This document shows, in pieces, positions 34,315 through 47,800 of a stretch of 64,000 nucleotides of DNA. The notes below the pieces were generated by a model. The model saw nothing but the letters and a program-made list of their open reading frames with translations. It did not search any database and was not told the origin of the DNA. The translations under genes and the position numbers were made by a program. Source of the stretch: Pontederia crassipes (taxonomy: Eukaryota; Streptophyta; Magnoliopsida; Commelinales; Pontederiaceae); the NCBI GenBank assembly GCA_030549335.1, contig JAUKPH010000018.1, forward strand, positions 6,510,001 through 6,574,000. The letters are read 5' to 3'. Positions within the stretch are counted from its first letter, which is position 1, and each line of letters starts with the position of its first letter.

Positions 34315-37300
34315 ATCAAATATAACGCTCTTAGGGATTAGAGTCTTAGAGTTAGGTTCAAAGCTATAAGTTATAGATACTTATTACAACCTTTGGGTGT
34401 CCTAAGAGGTGATAGATCTTTAGAACTTTAACTCTATTTCAAACCGAAGTTGAACCGTTACAATCAAAGATAACGCTCTTGGGGATTAGAGTCTTTGAGT
34501 TAGGTTCAAAGCTATAAGTTATAGATACTTACGACAACCTTTGGGTGTCCTAAGAGGTGATAGATCTTTAGAACTTTAATTCTATTTCAAACCGAAGTTG
34601 AACCGTTACAATCAAAGATAACGCTCTTGGGGATTAGAGTCTTAGAGTTAGGTTCAAAGCTATAAGTTATAGATACTTATTACAACCTTTGGGTGTCCTA
34701 AGAGGTGATAGATCTTTAGAACTTTAACTCTATTTCAAACCGAAGTTGAACCGTTACAATCAAAGATAACGCTCTTAGGGATTAGAGTCTTAGAGTTAGG
34801 TTCAAAGCTATAAGTTATAGATATTTATTACAACCTTTGGGTGTCCTAAGAGGTGATAGATCTTTAGAACTTTAACTCTATTTCAAACCGAAGTTGAACC
34901 GTTACAATCAAAGATAACGCTCTTAGGGATTAGAGTCTTAGAGTTAGGTTCAAAGCTATAAGTTATAGATACTTATGACAACCTTTGGGTGTCCTAAGAG
35001 GTGATAGATCTTTAGAACTTTAACTCTTTTTCAAACCGAAGTGAACCGTTACAATCAAAGATAATGCTCTTAGGGATTAGAGTCTTAGAGTTAGGTTCAA
35101 ATCTATAAGTTATAGATACTTATGACAACCTTTGGGTGTCCAAAGAGGTGATAGATCTTTAGAACTTTAACTCTTTTTCAAATCGAAGTTGAACCGTTAC
35201 AATCAAATATAACGCTCTTGGGGATTAGAGTCTTTGAGTTAGGTTCAAAGCTATAAGTTATAGATACTTATTACAACCTTTGGGTGTCCTAAGAGGTGAT
35301 AGATCTTTAGAACTTTAACTCTATTTCAAACCGAAGTTGAACCGTTACAATCAAAGATAACGCTCTTGGGGATTAGAGTCTTAGAGTTAGGTTCAAAGCT
35401 ATAAGTTATACATACTTATTACAACCTTTGGGTGTCCTAAGAGGTGATAGATCTTTAGAACATTAACTCTATTTCAAACCGAAGTTGAACCGTTACAATC
35501 AAAGATAACGCTCTTGGGGATTAGAGTCTTAGAGTTAGGTTCAAAGCTATAAGTTATAGATACTTATTACAACCTTTGGGCGTCCTAAGAGGTGATAGAT
35601 CTTTAGAACTTTAACTCTATTTCAAACCGAAGTTGAACCGTTACAATCAAAGATAACGCTCTTGGGGATTAGAGTCTTAGAGTTAGGTTCAAAGCTATAA
35701 GTTATAGATACTTATTACAACCTTTGGGTGTCTTAAGAGGTGATAGATCTTTAGAACTTTAACTCTATTTCAAACCGAAGTTGAACCGTTACAATCAAAG
35801 AAAACGCTCTTAGGGATTAGAGTCTTAGAGTTAGGTTCAAAGCTATAAGTTATATATACTTATTACAACCTTTGGGTGTCCTAAGAGGTGATAGATCTTT
35901 AGAACTTTAACTCTATTTCAAACCGAAGTTGAACCGTTACAATCAAAGATAACGCTCTTAGGGATTAGAGTCTTAGATTTAGGTTCAAAGCTATAAGTTA
36001 TAGATACTTATGACAACCTTTGGGAGTCCAAAGAGGTGATAGATCTTTAGAACTTTAACTCTTTTTCAAACCGAAGTTGAACCGTTACAATCAAATATAA
36101 CGCTCTTAGGGATTAGAGTCTTAGAGTTAGGTTCAAAGCTATAAGTTATAGATACTTATTACAACCTTTGGGTGTCCTAAGAGGTGATAGATCTTTAGAA
36201 CTTTAACTCTATTTCAAACCGAAGTTGAACCGTTACAATCAAAGATAATGCTCTTAGGGATTAGAGTCTTAGAGTTAGGTTCAAAGCTATAAGTTATAGA
36301 TACTTATGACAACCTTTGGGTGTCCAAAGAGGTGATAGATCTTTAGAACTTTAACTCTTTTTCAAACCGAAGTTGAACCGTTACAATCAAATATAACGCT
36401 TTAGGGATTAGTCTTAGAGTTAGGTTCAAAGCTATAAGTTATAGATACTTATTACAACCTTTGGGTGTCCTAAGAGGTGATAGATCTTTAGAACTTTAAC
36501 TCTATTTCAAACCGAAGTTGAACCGTTACAATCAAAGATAACGCTCTTGGGGATTAGAGTCTTTGACTTAGGTTCAAAGCTATAAGTTATAGATACTTAT
36601 CACAACCTTTGGGTGAACTAAGAGGTGATAGATCTTTAGAACTTTAACTCCATTTCAAACCGAAGTTGAACCGTTACAATCAAAGATAACGCTCTTGGGG
36701 ATTAGAGTCTTAGAGTTAGGTTCAAAGCTATAAGTTATAGATACTTATTACAACCTTTGGGCGTCCTAAGAGGTGATAGATCTTTAGAACTTTAACTCTA
36801 TTTCAAACCGAAGTTGAACCGTTACAATCAAAGATAACGCTCTTGGGGATTAGAGTCTTAGAGTTAGGTTCAAAGCTATAAGTTATAGATACTTATTACA
36901 ACCTTTGGGTGTCTTAAGAGGTGATAGATCTTTAGAACTTTAACTCTATTTCAAACCGAAGTTGAACCGTTACAATCAAAGATAACGCTCTTGGGGATTA
37001 GAGTCTTTGAGTTAGGTTCAAAGCTATAAGTTATAGATACTTATTACAACCTTTGGGTGAACTAAGAGGTGATAGATCTTTAGAACTTTAACTCTATTTC
37101 AAACCGAAGTTGAACCGTTACAATCAAAGATAACGCTCTTGGGGATTAGAGTCTTAGAGTTAGGTTCAAAGCTATAAGTTATAGAAACTTATTACAACCT
37201 TTGGGTGTCCTAAGAGGTGATAGATCTTTAGAACTTTAACTCTATTTCAAACCGAAGTTGAACCGTTACAATCAAAGATAACGCTCTTAGGGATTAGAGT

Positions 37301-40076
37301 CTTAGAGTTAGGTTCAAAGCTATAAGTTATAGATACTTATTACAACCTTTGGGTGTCTTAAGAGGTGATAGATCTTTAGAACTTTAACTCTATTTCAAAC
37401 CGAAGTTGAACCGTTACAATCAAAGATAACGCTCTTAGGGATTAGAGTCTTAGAGTTAGGTTCAAAGCTATAAGTTATAGATACTTATTACAACCTTTGG
37501 GTGTCCTAAGAGGTGATAGATCTTTAGAACTTTAACTCTATTTCAAACCGAACTTGAACCGTTACAATCAAAGATAACGCTCTTAGGGATTAGAGTCTTA
37601 GAGTTAGGTTCAAAGCTATAAGTTATAGATACTTATGACAACCTTTGGGTGTCCTAAGAGGTGATAGATCTTTAGAACTTTAACTCTTTTTCAAACCGAA
37701 GTGAACCGTTACAATCAAAGATAACGCTCTTAGGGATTAGAGTCTTAGAGTTAGGTTCAAAGCTATAAGTTATAGATACTTATGACAACCTTTGGGTGTC
37801 CAAAGAGGTGATAGATCTTTAGAACTTTAACTCTTTTTCAAATCGAAGTTGAACCGTTACAATCAAATATAACGCTCTTGGGGATTAGAGTCTTTGAGTT
37901 AGGTTCAAAGCTATAAGTTATAGATACTTATTACAACCTTTGGGTGTCCTAAGAGGTGATAGATCTTTAGAACTTTAACTCTATTTCAAACCGAAGTTGA
38001 ACCGTTACAATCAAAGATAACGCTCTTGGGGATTAGAGTCTTAGAGTTAGGTTCAAAGCTATAAGTTATACATACTTATTACAACCTTTGGGTGTCCTAA
38101 GAGGTGATAGATCTTTAGAACATTAACTCTATTTCAAACCGAAGTTGAACCGTTACAATCAAAGATAACGCTCTTGGGGATTAGAGTCTTAGAGTTAGGT
38201 TCAAAGCTATAAGTTATAGATACTTATTACAACCTTTGGGCGTCCTAAGAGGTGATAGATCTTTAGAACTTTAACTCTATTTCAAACCGAAGTTGAACCA
38301 TTACAATCAAAGATAACGCTCTTGGGGATTAGAGTCTTAGAGTTAGGTTCAAAGCTATAAGTTATAGATACTTATTACAACCTTTGGGTGTCTTAAGAGG
38401 TGATAGATCTTTAGAACTTTAACTCTATTTCAAACCGAAGTTGAACCGTTACAATCAAAGATAACGCTCTTAGGGATTAGAGTCTTAGAGTTAGGTTCAA
38501 AGCTATAAGTTATATATACTTATTACAACCTTTGGGTGTCCTAAGAGGTGATAGATCTTTAGAACTTTAACTCTATTTCAAACCGAAGTTGAACCGTTAC
38601 AATCAAAGATAACGCTCTTAGGGATTAGAGTCTTAGATTTAGGTTCAAAGCTATAAGTTATAGATACTTATGACAACCTTTGGGAGTCCAAAGAGGTGAT
38701 AGATCTTTAGAACTTTAACTCTTTTTCAAACCGAAGTTGAACCGTTACAATCAAATATAACGCTCTTAGGGATTAGAGTCTTAGAGTTAGGTTCAAAGCT
38801 ATAAGTTATAGATACTTATTACAACCTTTGGGTGTCCTAAGAGGTGATAGATCTTTAGAACTTTAACTCTATTTCAAACCGAAGTTGAACCGTTACAATC
38901 AAAGATAATGCTCTTAGGGATTAGAGTCTTAGAGTTAGGTTCAAAGCTATAAGTTATAGATACTTATGACAACCTTTGGGTGTCCAAAGAGGTGATAGAT
39001 CTTTAGAACTTTAACTCTTTTTCAAACCGAAGTTGAACCGTTACAATCAAATATAACGCTCTTAGGGATTAGAGTCTTAGAGTTAGGTTCAAAGCTATAA
39101 GTTATAGATACTTATTACAACCTTTGGGTGTCCTAAGAGGTGATAGATCTTTAGAACTTTAACTCTATTTCAAACCAAAGTTGAACCGTTACAATCAAAG
39201 ATAACGCTCTTGGGGATTAGAGTCTTAGAGTTAGGTTCAAAGCTATAAGTTATAGATACTTACGACAACCTTTGGGTGTCCTAAGAGGTGATAGATCTTT
39301 AGAACTTTAATTCTATTTCAAACCGAAGTTGAACCGTTACAATCAAAGATAACGCTCGTGGGGATTAGAGTCTTAGAGTTAGGTTCAAAGCTATAAGTTA
39401 TAGATACTTATTACAACCTTTGGGTGTCCTAAGAGGTGATAGATCTTTAGAACTTTAACTCTATTTCAAACCGAAGTTGAACCGTTACAATCAAAGATAA
39501 CGCTCTTAGGGATTAGAGTCTTAGAGTTAGGTTCAAAGCTATAAGTTATAGATACTTATTACAACCTTTGGGTGTCCTAAGAGGTGATAGATCTTTAGAA
39601 CTTTAACTCTATTTCAAACCGAAGTTGAACCGTTACAATCAAAGATAACGCTCTTGGGGATTAGAGTCTTTGAGTTAGGTTCAAAGCTATAAGTTATAGA
39701 TACTTATTACAACCTTTGGGTGTCCTAAGAGGTGATAGATCTTTAGAACTTTAACTCTATTTCAAACCGAAGTTGAACCGTTACAATCAAAGATAACGCT
39801 CTTGGGGAGTCTTTGAGTTAGGTTCAAAGCTATAAGATATAGATACTTATTACAACCTTTGGGTGTCCTAAGAGGTGATAGATCTTTAGAACTTTAACTC
39901 TATTTCAAACCGAAGTTGAACCGTTACAATCAAAGATAACGCTCTTGGGGATTAGAGTCTTAGACTTAGGTTCAAAGCTATAAGTTATACATACTTATTA
40001 CAACCTTTGGGTGTCCTAAGAGGTGATACATCTTTAGAACATTAACTCTATTTCAAACCGAAGTTGAACCGTTACA
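34315..40076 (+). repeat. 39-monomer tandem duplication, copy B (5,762 bp)
   Basis: Copy B repeats copy A in order, with markers at AAGTGAACC 35039 and 37699, AACGCTTTAG near 36395, CGCTCGTGGGG 39353 and a 143-bp monomer at 39786. It is 2 bp shorter because GGATTAGAGTC has become GGATTAGTC near 36407. Copy A has CTAAGTGG near 30416 and 33817, which copy B lacks, and copy B has CTCCATTT where copy A has CTACATTT (30886). After 40076 the sequence moves to a GGGGACTAG monomer. Confidence 0.92.
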
Positions 40077-40520
40077 ATCAAAGATAACGCTCTTGGGGAC
40101 TAGAGTCTTAGAGTTAGGTTCAAAGCTATAAGTTATAAATACTTATGACAACCTTTGGGTGTCCTAAGAGGTGATAGATCTTTAGAACTTTAACTCTATT
40201 TCAAACCGAAGTTGAACCGTAACAATCAAAGATAACGCTCTTGGGGATTAGAGTCTTAGAGTAAGGTGCAAAGCTATAAGTTATAGATACTTATTACAAC
40301 CTTTGGGTGTCCTAAGAGGTGATAGATCTTTAGAACTTTAACTCTATTTCAAACCGAAGTTGAACCGTTACAATCAAAGATAACGCTCTTGGGGATTAGA
40401 GTCTTTGAGTTAGGTGCAAAGCTATAAGTTATAGATACTTATTACAACCTTTGGGTGTCCTAAGAGGTGATAGATCTTTAGAACTTTAACTCTATTTCAA
40501 ACCGAAGTTGAACCGTTACA
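36531..40520 (+). repeat. 27-monomer block, copy 1 of an 8,272-bp offset repeat
   Basis: This 3,990-bp block (27 monomers less 6 bp) recurs at 44803-48792 at a constant offset of 8,272 bp. Markers are AAGTGAACC 37699 and 45971, the 143-bp monomers at 39786 and 48058, GGGGACTAG 40091 and 48363, and GAGTAAGGTGC near 40261 and 48533. It overlaps the end of copy B of the 39-mer and runs about 440 bp beyond it. Confidence 0.88.
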
Positions 40521-40880
40521 ATCAAAGATAACGCTCTTGGGGATTAGAGTCCTAGAGTTAGGTTCAAAGCTATAAGTTATAGATACTTATTACAACCTTT
40601 GGGTGAACTAAGAGGTGATAGATCTTTAGAACTTTAACTCTATTTCAAACCGAAGTTGAACCGTTACAATCAAAGATAACGCTCTTGGGGATTAGAGTCT
40701 TAGAGTTAGGTTCAAAGCTATAAGTTATAAAAACTTATTACAACCTTTGGGTGTCCTAAGAGGTGATAGATCTTTAGAACATTAACTCTATTTCAAACCG
40801 AAGTTGAACCGTTACAATCGAAGATAACGCTCTTGGGGATTAGAGTCTTAGAGTTAGGTTCAAAGCTATAAGTTATAGAT
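39194..40880 (+). repeat. 11-monomer block, copy 1 of a 3,690-bp offset repeat
   Basis: It starts with a TTACGACAA/TTAATTC monomer and passes through the 143-bp monomer, GGGGACTAG, GAGTAAGGTGC, GGTGCAAAG, GAGTCCTAG/GTGAACTAAG and AATCGAAG monomers. All recur from 42884 at an offset of 3,690 bp. The right end falls inside the AATCGAAG monomer at 40817, which switches to GTCCAAAG/CTCTTTTTC. Confidence 0.85.
39786..39928 (+). repeat. 143-bp deletion monomer
   Basis: Same 5-bp deletion and AAGATATAG change as at 34024, 5,762 bp downstream of it, as part of copy B of the 39-mer duplication. Confidence 0.95.
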
Positions 40881-40964
40881 ACTTATGACAACCTTTGGGT
40901 GTCCAAAGAGGTGATAGATCTTTAGAACTTTAACTCTTTTTCAAACCGAAGTTGAACCGTTACA

Positions 40965-42439
40965 ATCAAATATAACGCTCTTAGGGATTAGAGTCTTAGA
41001 GTTAGGTTCAAAGCTATAAGTTATAGATACTTATTACAACCTTTGGGTGTCCTAAGAGGTGATAGATCTTTAGAACTTTAACTCTATTTCAAACCAAAGT
41101 TGAACCGTTACAATCAAAGATAACGCTCTTGGGGATTAGAGTCTTAGAGTTAGGTTCAAAGCTATAAGTTATAGATACTTACGACAACCTTTGGGTGTCC
41201 TAAGAGGTGATAGATCTTTAGAACTTTAATTCTATTTCAAACCGAAGTTGAACCGTTACAATCAAAGATAACGCTCTTGGGGATTAGAGTCTTAGAGTTA
41301 GGTTCAAAGCTATAAGTTATAGATACTTATTACAACCTTTGGGTGTCCTAAGAGGTGATAGATCTTTAGAACTTTAACTCTATTTCAAACCGAAGTTGAA
41401 CCGTTACAATCAAAGATAACGCTCTTAGGGATTAGAGTCTTAGAGTTAGGTTCAAAGCTATAAGTTATAGATACTTATTACAACCTTTGGGTGTCCTAAG
41501 AGGTGATAGATCTTTAGAACTTTAACTCTATTTCAAACCGAAGTTGAACCGTTACAATCAAAGATAACGCTCTTGGGGATTAGAGTCTTTGAGTTAGGTT
41601 CAAAGCTATAAGTTATAGATACTTATTACAACCTTTGGGTGTCCTAAGAGGTGATAGATCTTTAGAACTTTAACTCTATTTCAAACCGAAGTTGAACAGT
41701 TACAATCAAAGATAACGCTCTTGGGGAGTCTTTGAGTTAGGTTCAAAGCTATAAGATATAGATACTTATTACAACCTTTGGGTGTCCAAAGAGGTGATAG
41801 ATCTTTAGAACTTTAACTCTTTTTCAAACCGAAGTTGAACCGTTACAATCAAATATAACGCTCTTAGGGATTAGAGTCTTAGAGTTAGGTTCAAAGCTAT
41901 AAGTTATAGATACTTATTACAACCTTTGGGTGTCCTAAGAGGTGATAGATCTTTAGAACTTTAACTCTATTTCAAACCAAAGTTGAACCGTTACAATCAA
42001 AGATAACGCTCTTGGGGATTAGAGTCTTAGAGTTAGGTTCAAAGCTATAAGTTATAGATACTTACGACAACCTTTGGGTGTCCTAAGAGGTGATAGATCT
42101 TTAGAACTTTAATTCTATTTCAAACCGAAGTTGAACCGTTACAATCAAAGATAACGCTCTTGGGGATTAGAGTCTTAGAGTTAGGTTCAAAGCTATAAGT
42201 TATAGATACTTATTACAACCTTTGGGTGTCCTAAGAGGTGATAGATCTTTAGAACTTTAACTCTATTTCAAACCGAAGTTGAACCGTTACAATCAAAGAT
42301 AACGCTCTTAGGGATTAGAGTCTTAGAGTTAGGTTCAAAGCTATAAGTTATAGATACTTATTACAACCTTTGGGTGTCCTAAGAGGTGATAGATCTTTAG
42401 AACTTTAACTCTATTTCAAACCGAAGTTGAACCGTTACA
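40965..42439 (+). repeat. 883-bp period repeat (6 monomers, then 4 monomers)
   Basis: The first unit, 40965-41847, holds AATAT/CCAAAG, TTACGACAA/TTAATTC, plain, G19A, TTTGAG and the 143-bp hybrid monomer. The second, 41848-42439, repeats the first four monomers, after which an ATCACAACC/GTGAACTAAG monomer follows instead. The offset of 883 bp is 6 x 148 less the 5-bp deletion. Confidence 0.85.
41705..41847 (+). repeat. 143-bp hybrid monomer at a 6-mer junction
   Basis: The left half is the 5-bp deletion class (CTTGGGGAGTC, AAGATATAG, TTATTACAAC). The right half is GTCCAAAG/CTCTTTTTC, leading into an AATAT monomer. The other four deletion monomers have GTCCTAAG/CTCTATTTC. The exchange lies between positions 71 and 89 (roughly 41770-41787) and creates an 883-bp repeat with 40965-41847. 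Confidence 0.8.
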
Positions 42440-42883
42440 ATCAAAGATAACGCTCTTGGGGATTAGAGTCTTTGAGTTAGGTTCAAAGCTATAAGTTATA
42501 GATACTTATCACAACCTTTGGGTGAACTAAGAGGTGATAGATCTTTAGAACTTTAACTCCATTTCAAACCGAAGTTGAACCGTTACAATCAAAGATAACG
42601 CTCTTGGGGATTAGAGTCTTAGAGTTAGGTTCAAAGCTATAAGTTATAGATACTTATTACAACCTTTTGGCGTCCTAAGAGGTGATAGATCTTTAGAACT
42701 TTAACTCTATTTCAAACCGAAGTTGAACCGTTACAATCAAAGATAACGCTCTTGGGGATTAGAGTCTTAGAGTTAGGTTCAAAGCTATAAGTTATAGATA
42801 CTTATTACAACCTTTGGGTGTCTTAAGAGGTGATAGATCTTTAGAACTTTAACTCTATTTCAAACCGAAGTTGAACCGTTACA

Positions 42884-44570
42884 ATCAAAGATAACGCTCT
42901 TGGGGATTAGAGTCTTAGAGTTAGGTTCAAAGCTATAAGTTATAGATACTTACGACAACCTTTGGGTGTCCTAAGAGGTGATAGATCTTTAGAGCTTTAA
43001 TTCTATTTCAAACCGAAGTTGAACCGTTACAATCAAAGATAACGCTCTTGGGGATTAGAGTCTTAGAGTTAGGTTCAAAGCTATAAGTTATAGATACTTA
43101 TTACAACCTTTGGGTGTCCTAAGAGGTGATAGATCTTTAGAACTTTAACTCTATTTCAAACCGAAGTTGAACCGTTACAATCAAAGATAACGCTCTTAGG
43201 GATTAGAGTCTTAGAGTTAGGTTCAAAGCTATAAGTTATAGATACTTATTAAAACCTTTGGGTGTCCTAAGAGGTGATAGATCTTTAGAACTTTAACTCT
43301 ATTTCAAACCGAAGTTGAACCGTTACAATCAAAGATAACGCTCTTGGGGATTAGAGTCTTTGAGTTAGGTTCAAAGCTATAAGTTATAGATACTTATTAC
43401 AACCTTTGGGTGTCCTAAGAGGTGATAGATCTTTAGAACTTTAACTCTATTTCAAACCGAAGTTGAACCGTTACAATCAAAGATAACGCTCTTGGGGAGT
43501 CTTTGAGTTAGGTTCAAAGCTATAAGATATAGATACTTATTACAACCTTTGGGTGTCCTAAGAGGTGATAGATCTTTAGAACTTTAACTCTATTTCAAAC
43601 CGAAGTTGAACCGTTACAATCAAAGATAACGCTCTTGGGGATTAGAGTCTTAGACTTAGGTTCAAAGCTATAAGTTATACATACTTATTACAACCTTTGG
43701 GTGTCCTAAGAGGTGATACATCTTTAGAACATTAACTCTATTTCAAACCGAAGTTGAACCGTTACAATCAAAGATAACGCTCTTGGGGACTAGAGTCTTA
43801 GAGTTAGGTTCAAAGCTATAAGTTATAAATACTTATGACAACCTTTGGGTGTCCTAAGAGGTGATAGATCTTTAGAACTTTAACTCTATTTCAAACCGAA
43901 GTTGAACCGTAACAATCAAAGATAACGCTCTTGGGGATTAGAGTCTTAGAGTAAGGTGCAAAGCTATAAGTTATAGATACTTATTACAACCTTTGGGTGT
44001 CCTAAGAGGTGATAGATCTTTAGAACTTTAACTCTATTTCAAACCGAAGTTGAACCGTTACAATCAAAGATAACGCTCTTGGGGATTAGAGTCTTTGAGT
44101 TAGGTGCAAAGCTATAAGTTATAGATACTTATTACAACCTTTGGGTGTCCTAAGAGGTGATAGATCTTTAGAACTTTAACTCTATTTCAAACCGAAGTTG
44201 AACCGTTACAATCAAAGATAACGCTCTTGGGGATTAGAGTCCTAGAGTTAGGTTCAAAGCTATAAGTTATAGATACTTATTACAACCTTTGGGTGAACTA
44301 AGAGGTGATAGATCTTTAGAACTTTAACTCTATTTCAAACCGAAGTTGAACCGTTACAATCAAAGATAACGCTCTTGGGGATTAGAGTCCTAGAGTTAGG
44401 TTCAAAGCTATAAGTTATAGAAACTTATTACAACCTTTGGGTGTCCTAAGAGGTGATAGATCTTTAGAACATTAACTCTATTTCAAACCGAAGTTGAACC
44501 GTTACAATCGAAGATAACGCTCTTGGGGATTAGAGTCTTAGAGTTAGGTTCAAAGCTATAAGTTATAGAT
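42884..44570 (+). repeat. 11-monomer block, copy 2 of a 3,690-bp offset repeat
   Basis: Second copy of 39194-40880. Private changes include TTTAGAGCTTT near 42991, TTATTAAAACC near 43249 and GAGTCCTAG in the GAAAC monomer near 44388. Its AATCGAAG monomer continues as GTCCTAAG/TTAATTC, the arrangement also seen near 49.4, 52.1 and 56.2 kb, so the 40.8-kb version is the recombinant one. Confidence 0.85.
43476..43618 (+). repeat. 143-bp deletion monomer
   Basis: Same deletion class, 3,690 bp downstream of the copy at 39786. It is followed by the same GACTTAGG/GATACATC and GGGGACTAG/TTATAAAT monomers. Confidence 0.95.
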
Positions 44571-44802
44571 ACTTATGACAACCTTTGGGTGTCCTAAGAG
44601 GTGATAGATCTTTAGAACTTTAATTCTATTTCAAACCGAAGTTGAACCGTTACAATCAAAGATAACGCTCTTGGGGATTAGAGTCTTAGAGTTAGGTTCA
44701 AAGCTATAAGTTATAGATACTTATTACAACCTTTTGGTGTCTTAAGAGGTGATAGATCTTTAGAACTTTAACTCTATTTCAAACCGAAGTTGAACCGTTA
44801 CA

Positions 44803-47800
44803 ATCAAAGATAACGCTCTTGGGGATTAGAGTCTTTGAGTTAGGTTCAAAGCTATAAGTTATAGATACTTATCACAACCTTTGGGTGAACTAAGAGGTGA
44901 TAGATCTTTAGAACTTTAACTCCATTTCAAACCGAAGTTGAACCGTTACAATCAAAGATAACGCTCTTGGGGATTAGAGTCTTAGAGTTAGGTTCAAAGC
45001 TATAAGTTATAGATACTTATTACAACCTTTGGGCGTCCTAAGAGGTGATAGATCTTTAGAACTTTAACTCTATTTCAAACCGAAGTTGAACCGTTACAAT
45101 CAAAGATAACGCTCTTGGGGATTAGAGTCTTAGAGTTAGGTTCAAAGCTATAAGTTATAGATACTTATTACAACCTTTGGGTGTCTTAAGAGGTGATAGA
45201 TCTTTAGAACTTTAACTCTATTTCAAACCGAAGTTGAACCGTTACAATCAAAGATAACGCTCTTGGGGATTAGAGTCTTTGAGTTAGGTTCAAAGCTATA
45301 AGTTATAGATACTTATTACAACCTTTGGGTGAACTAAGAGGTGATAGATCTTTAGAACTTTAACTCTATTTCAAACCGAAGTTGAACCGTTACAATCAAA
45401 GATAACGCTCTTGGGGATTAGAGTCTTAGAGTTAGGTTCAAAGCTATAAGTTATAGAAACTTATTACAACCTTTGGGTGTCCTAAGAGGTGATAGATCTT
45501 TAGAACTTTAACTCTATTTCAAACCGAAGTTGAACCGTTACAATCAAAGATAACGCTCTTAGGGATTAGAGTCTTAGAGTTAGGTTCAAAGCTATAAGTT
45601 ATAGATACTTATTACAACCTTTGGGTGTCTTAAGAGGTGATAGATCTTTAGAACTTTAACTCTATTTCAAACCGAAGTTGAACCGTTACAATCAAAGATA
45701 ACGCTCTTAGGGATTAGAGTCTTAGAGTTAGGTTCAAAGCTATAAGTTATAGATACTTATTACAACCTTTGGGTGTCCTAAGAGGTGATAGATCTTTAGA
45801 ACTTTAACTCTATTTCAAACCGAAGTTGAACCGTTACAATCAAAGATAACGCTCTTAGGGATTAGAGTCTTAGAGTTAGGTTCAAAGCTATAAGTTATAG
45901 ATACTTATGACAACCTTTGGGTGTCCTAAGAGGTGATAGATCTTTAGAACTTTAACACTTTTTCAAACCGAAGTGAACCGTTACAATCAAAGATAACGCT
46001 CTTAGGGATTAGAGTCTTAGAGTTAGGTTCAAAGCTATAAGTTATAGATACTTATGACAACCTTTGGGTGTCCAAAGAGGTGATAGATCTTTAGAACTTT
46101 AACTCTTTTTCAAATCGAAGTTGAACCATTACAATCAAATATAACGCTCTTGGGGATTAGAGTCTTTGAGTTAGGTTCAAAGCTATAAGTTATAGATACT
46201 TATTACAACCTTTGGGTGTCCTAAGAGGTGATAGATCTTTAGAACTTTAACTCTATTTCAAACCGAAGTTGAACCGTTACAATCAAAGATAACGCTCTTG
46301 GGGATTAGAGTCTTAGAGTTAGGTTCAAAGCTATAAGTTATACATACTTATTACAACCTTTGGGTGTCCTAAGAGGTGATAGATCTTTAGAACATTAACT
46401 CTATTTCAAACCGAAGTTGAATCGTTACAATCAAAGATAACGCTCTTGGGGATTAGAGTCTTAGAGTTAGGTTCAAAGCTATAAGTTATAGATACTTATT
46501 ACAACCTTTGGGCGTCCTAAGAGGTGATAGATCTTTAGAACTTTAACTCTATTTCAAACCGAAGTTGAACCATTACAATCAAAGATAACGCTCTTGGGGA
46601 TTAGAGTCTTAGAGTTAGGTTCAAAGCTATAAGTTATAGATACTTATTACAACCTTTGGGTGTCTTAAGAGGTGATAGATCTTTAGAACTTTAACTCTAT
46701 TTCAAACCGAAGTTGAACCGTTACAATCAAAGATAACGCTCTTAGGGATTAGAGTCTTAGAGTTAGGTTCAAAGCTATAAGTTATATATACGTATTACAA
46801 CCTTTGGGTGTCCTAAGAGGTGATAGATCTTTAGAACTTTAACTCTATTTCAAACCGAAGTTGAACCGTTACAATCAAAGATAACGCTCTTATGGATTAG
46901 AGTCTTATATTTAGGTTCAAAGCTATAAGTTATAGATACTTATGACAACCTTTGGGAGTCCAAAGAGGTGATAGATCTTTAGAACTTTAACTCTTTTTCA
47001 AACCGAAGTTGAACCGTTACAATCAAATATAACGCTCTTAGGGATTAGAGTCTTAGAGTTAGGTTCAAAGCTATAAGTTATAGATACTTATTACAACCTT
47101 TGGGTGTCCTAAGAGGTGATAGATCTTTAGAACTTTAACTCTATTTCAAACCGAAGTTGAACCGTTACAATCAAAGATAATGCTCTTAGGGATTAGAGTC
47201 TTAGAGTTAGGTTCAAAGCTATAAGTTATAGATACTTATGACAACCTTTGGGTGTCCATAGAGGTGATAGATCTTTAGAACTTTAACTCTTTTTCAAACC
47301 GAAGTTGAACCGTTACAATCAAATATAACGCTCTTAGGGATTAGAGTCTTAGAGTTAGGTTCAAAGCTATAAGTTATAGATACTTATTACAACCTTTGGG
47401 TGTCCTAAGAGGTGATAGATCTTTAGAACTTTAACTCTATTTCAAACCAAAGTTGAACCGTTACAATCAAAGATAACGCTCTTGGGGATTAGAGTCTTAG
47501 AGTTAGGTTCAAAGCTATAAGTTATAGATACTTACGACAACCTTTGGGTGTCCTAAGAGGTGATAGATCTTTAGAACTTTAATTCTATTTCAAACCGAAG
47601 TTGAACCGTTACAATCAAAGATAACGCTCTTGGGGATTAGAGTCTTAGAGTTAGGTTCAAAGCTATAAGTTATAGATACTTATTACAACCTTTGGGTGTC
47701 CTAAGAGGTGATAGATCTTTAGAACTTTAACTCTATTTCAAACCGAAGTTGAACCGTTACAATCAAAGATAACGCTCTTAGGGATTAGAGTCTTAGAGTT

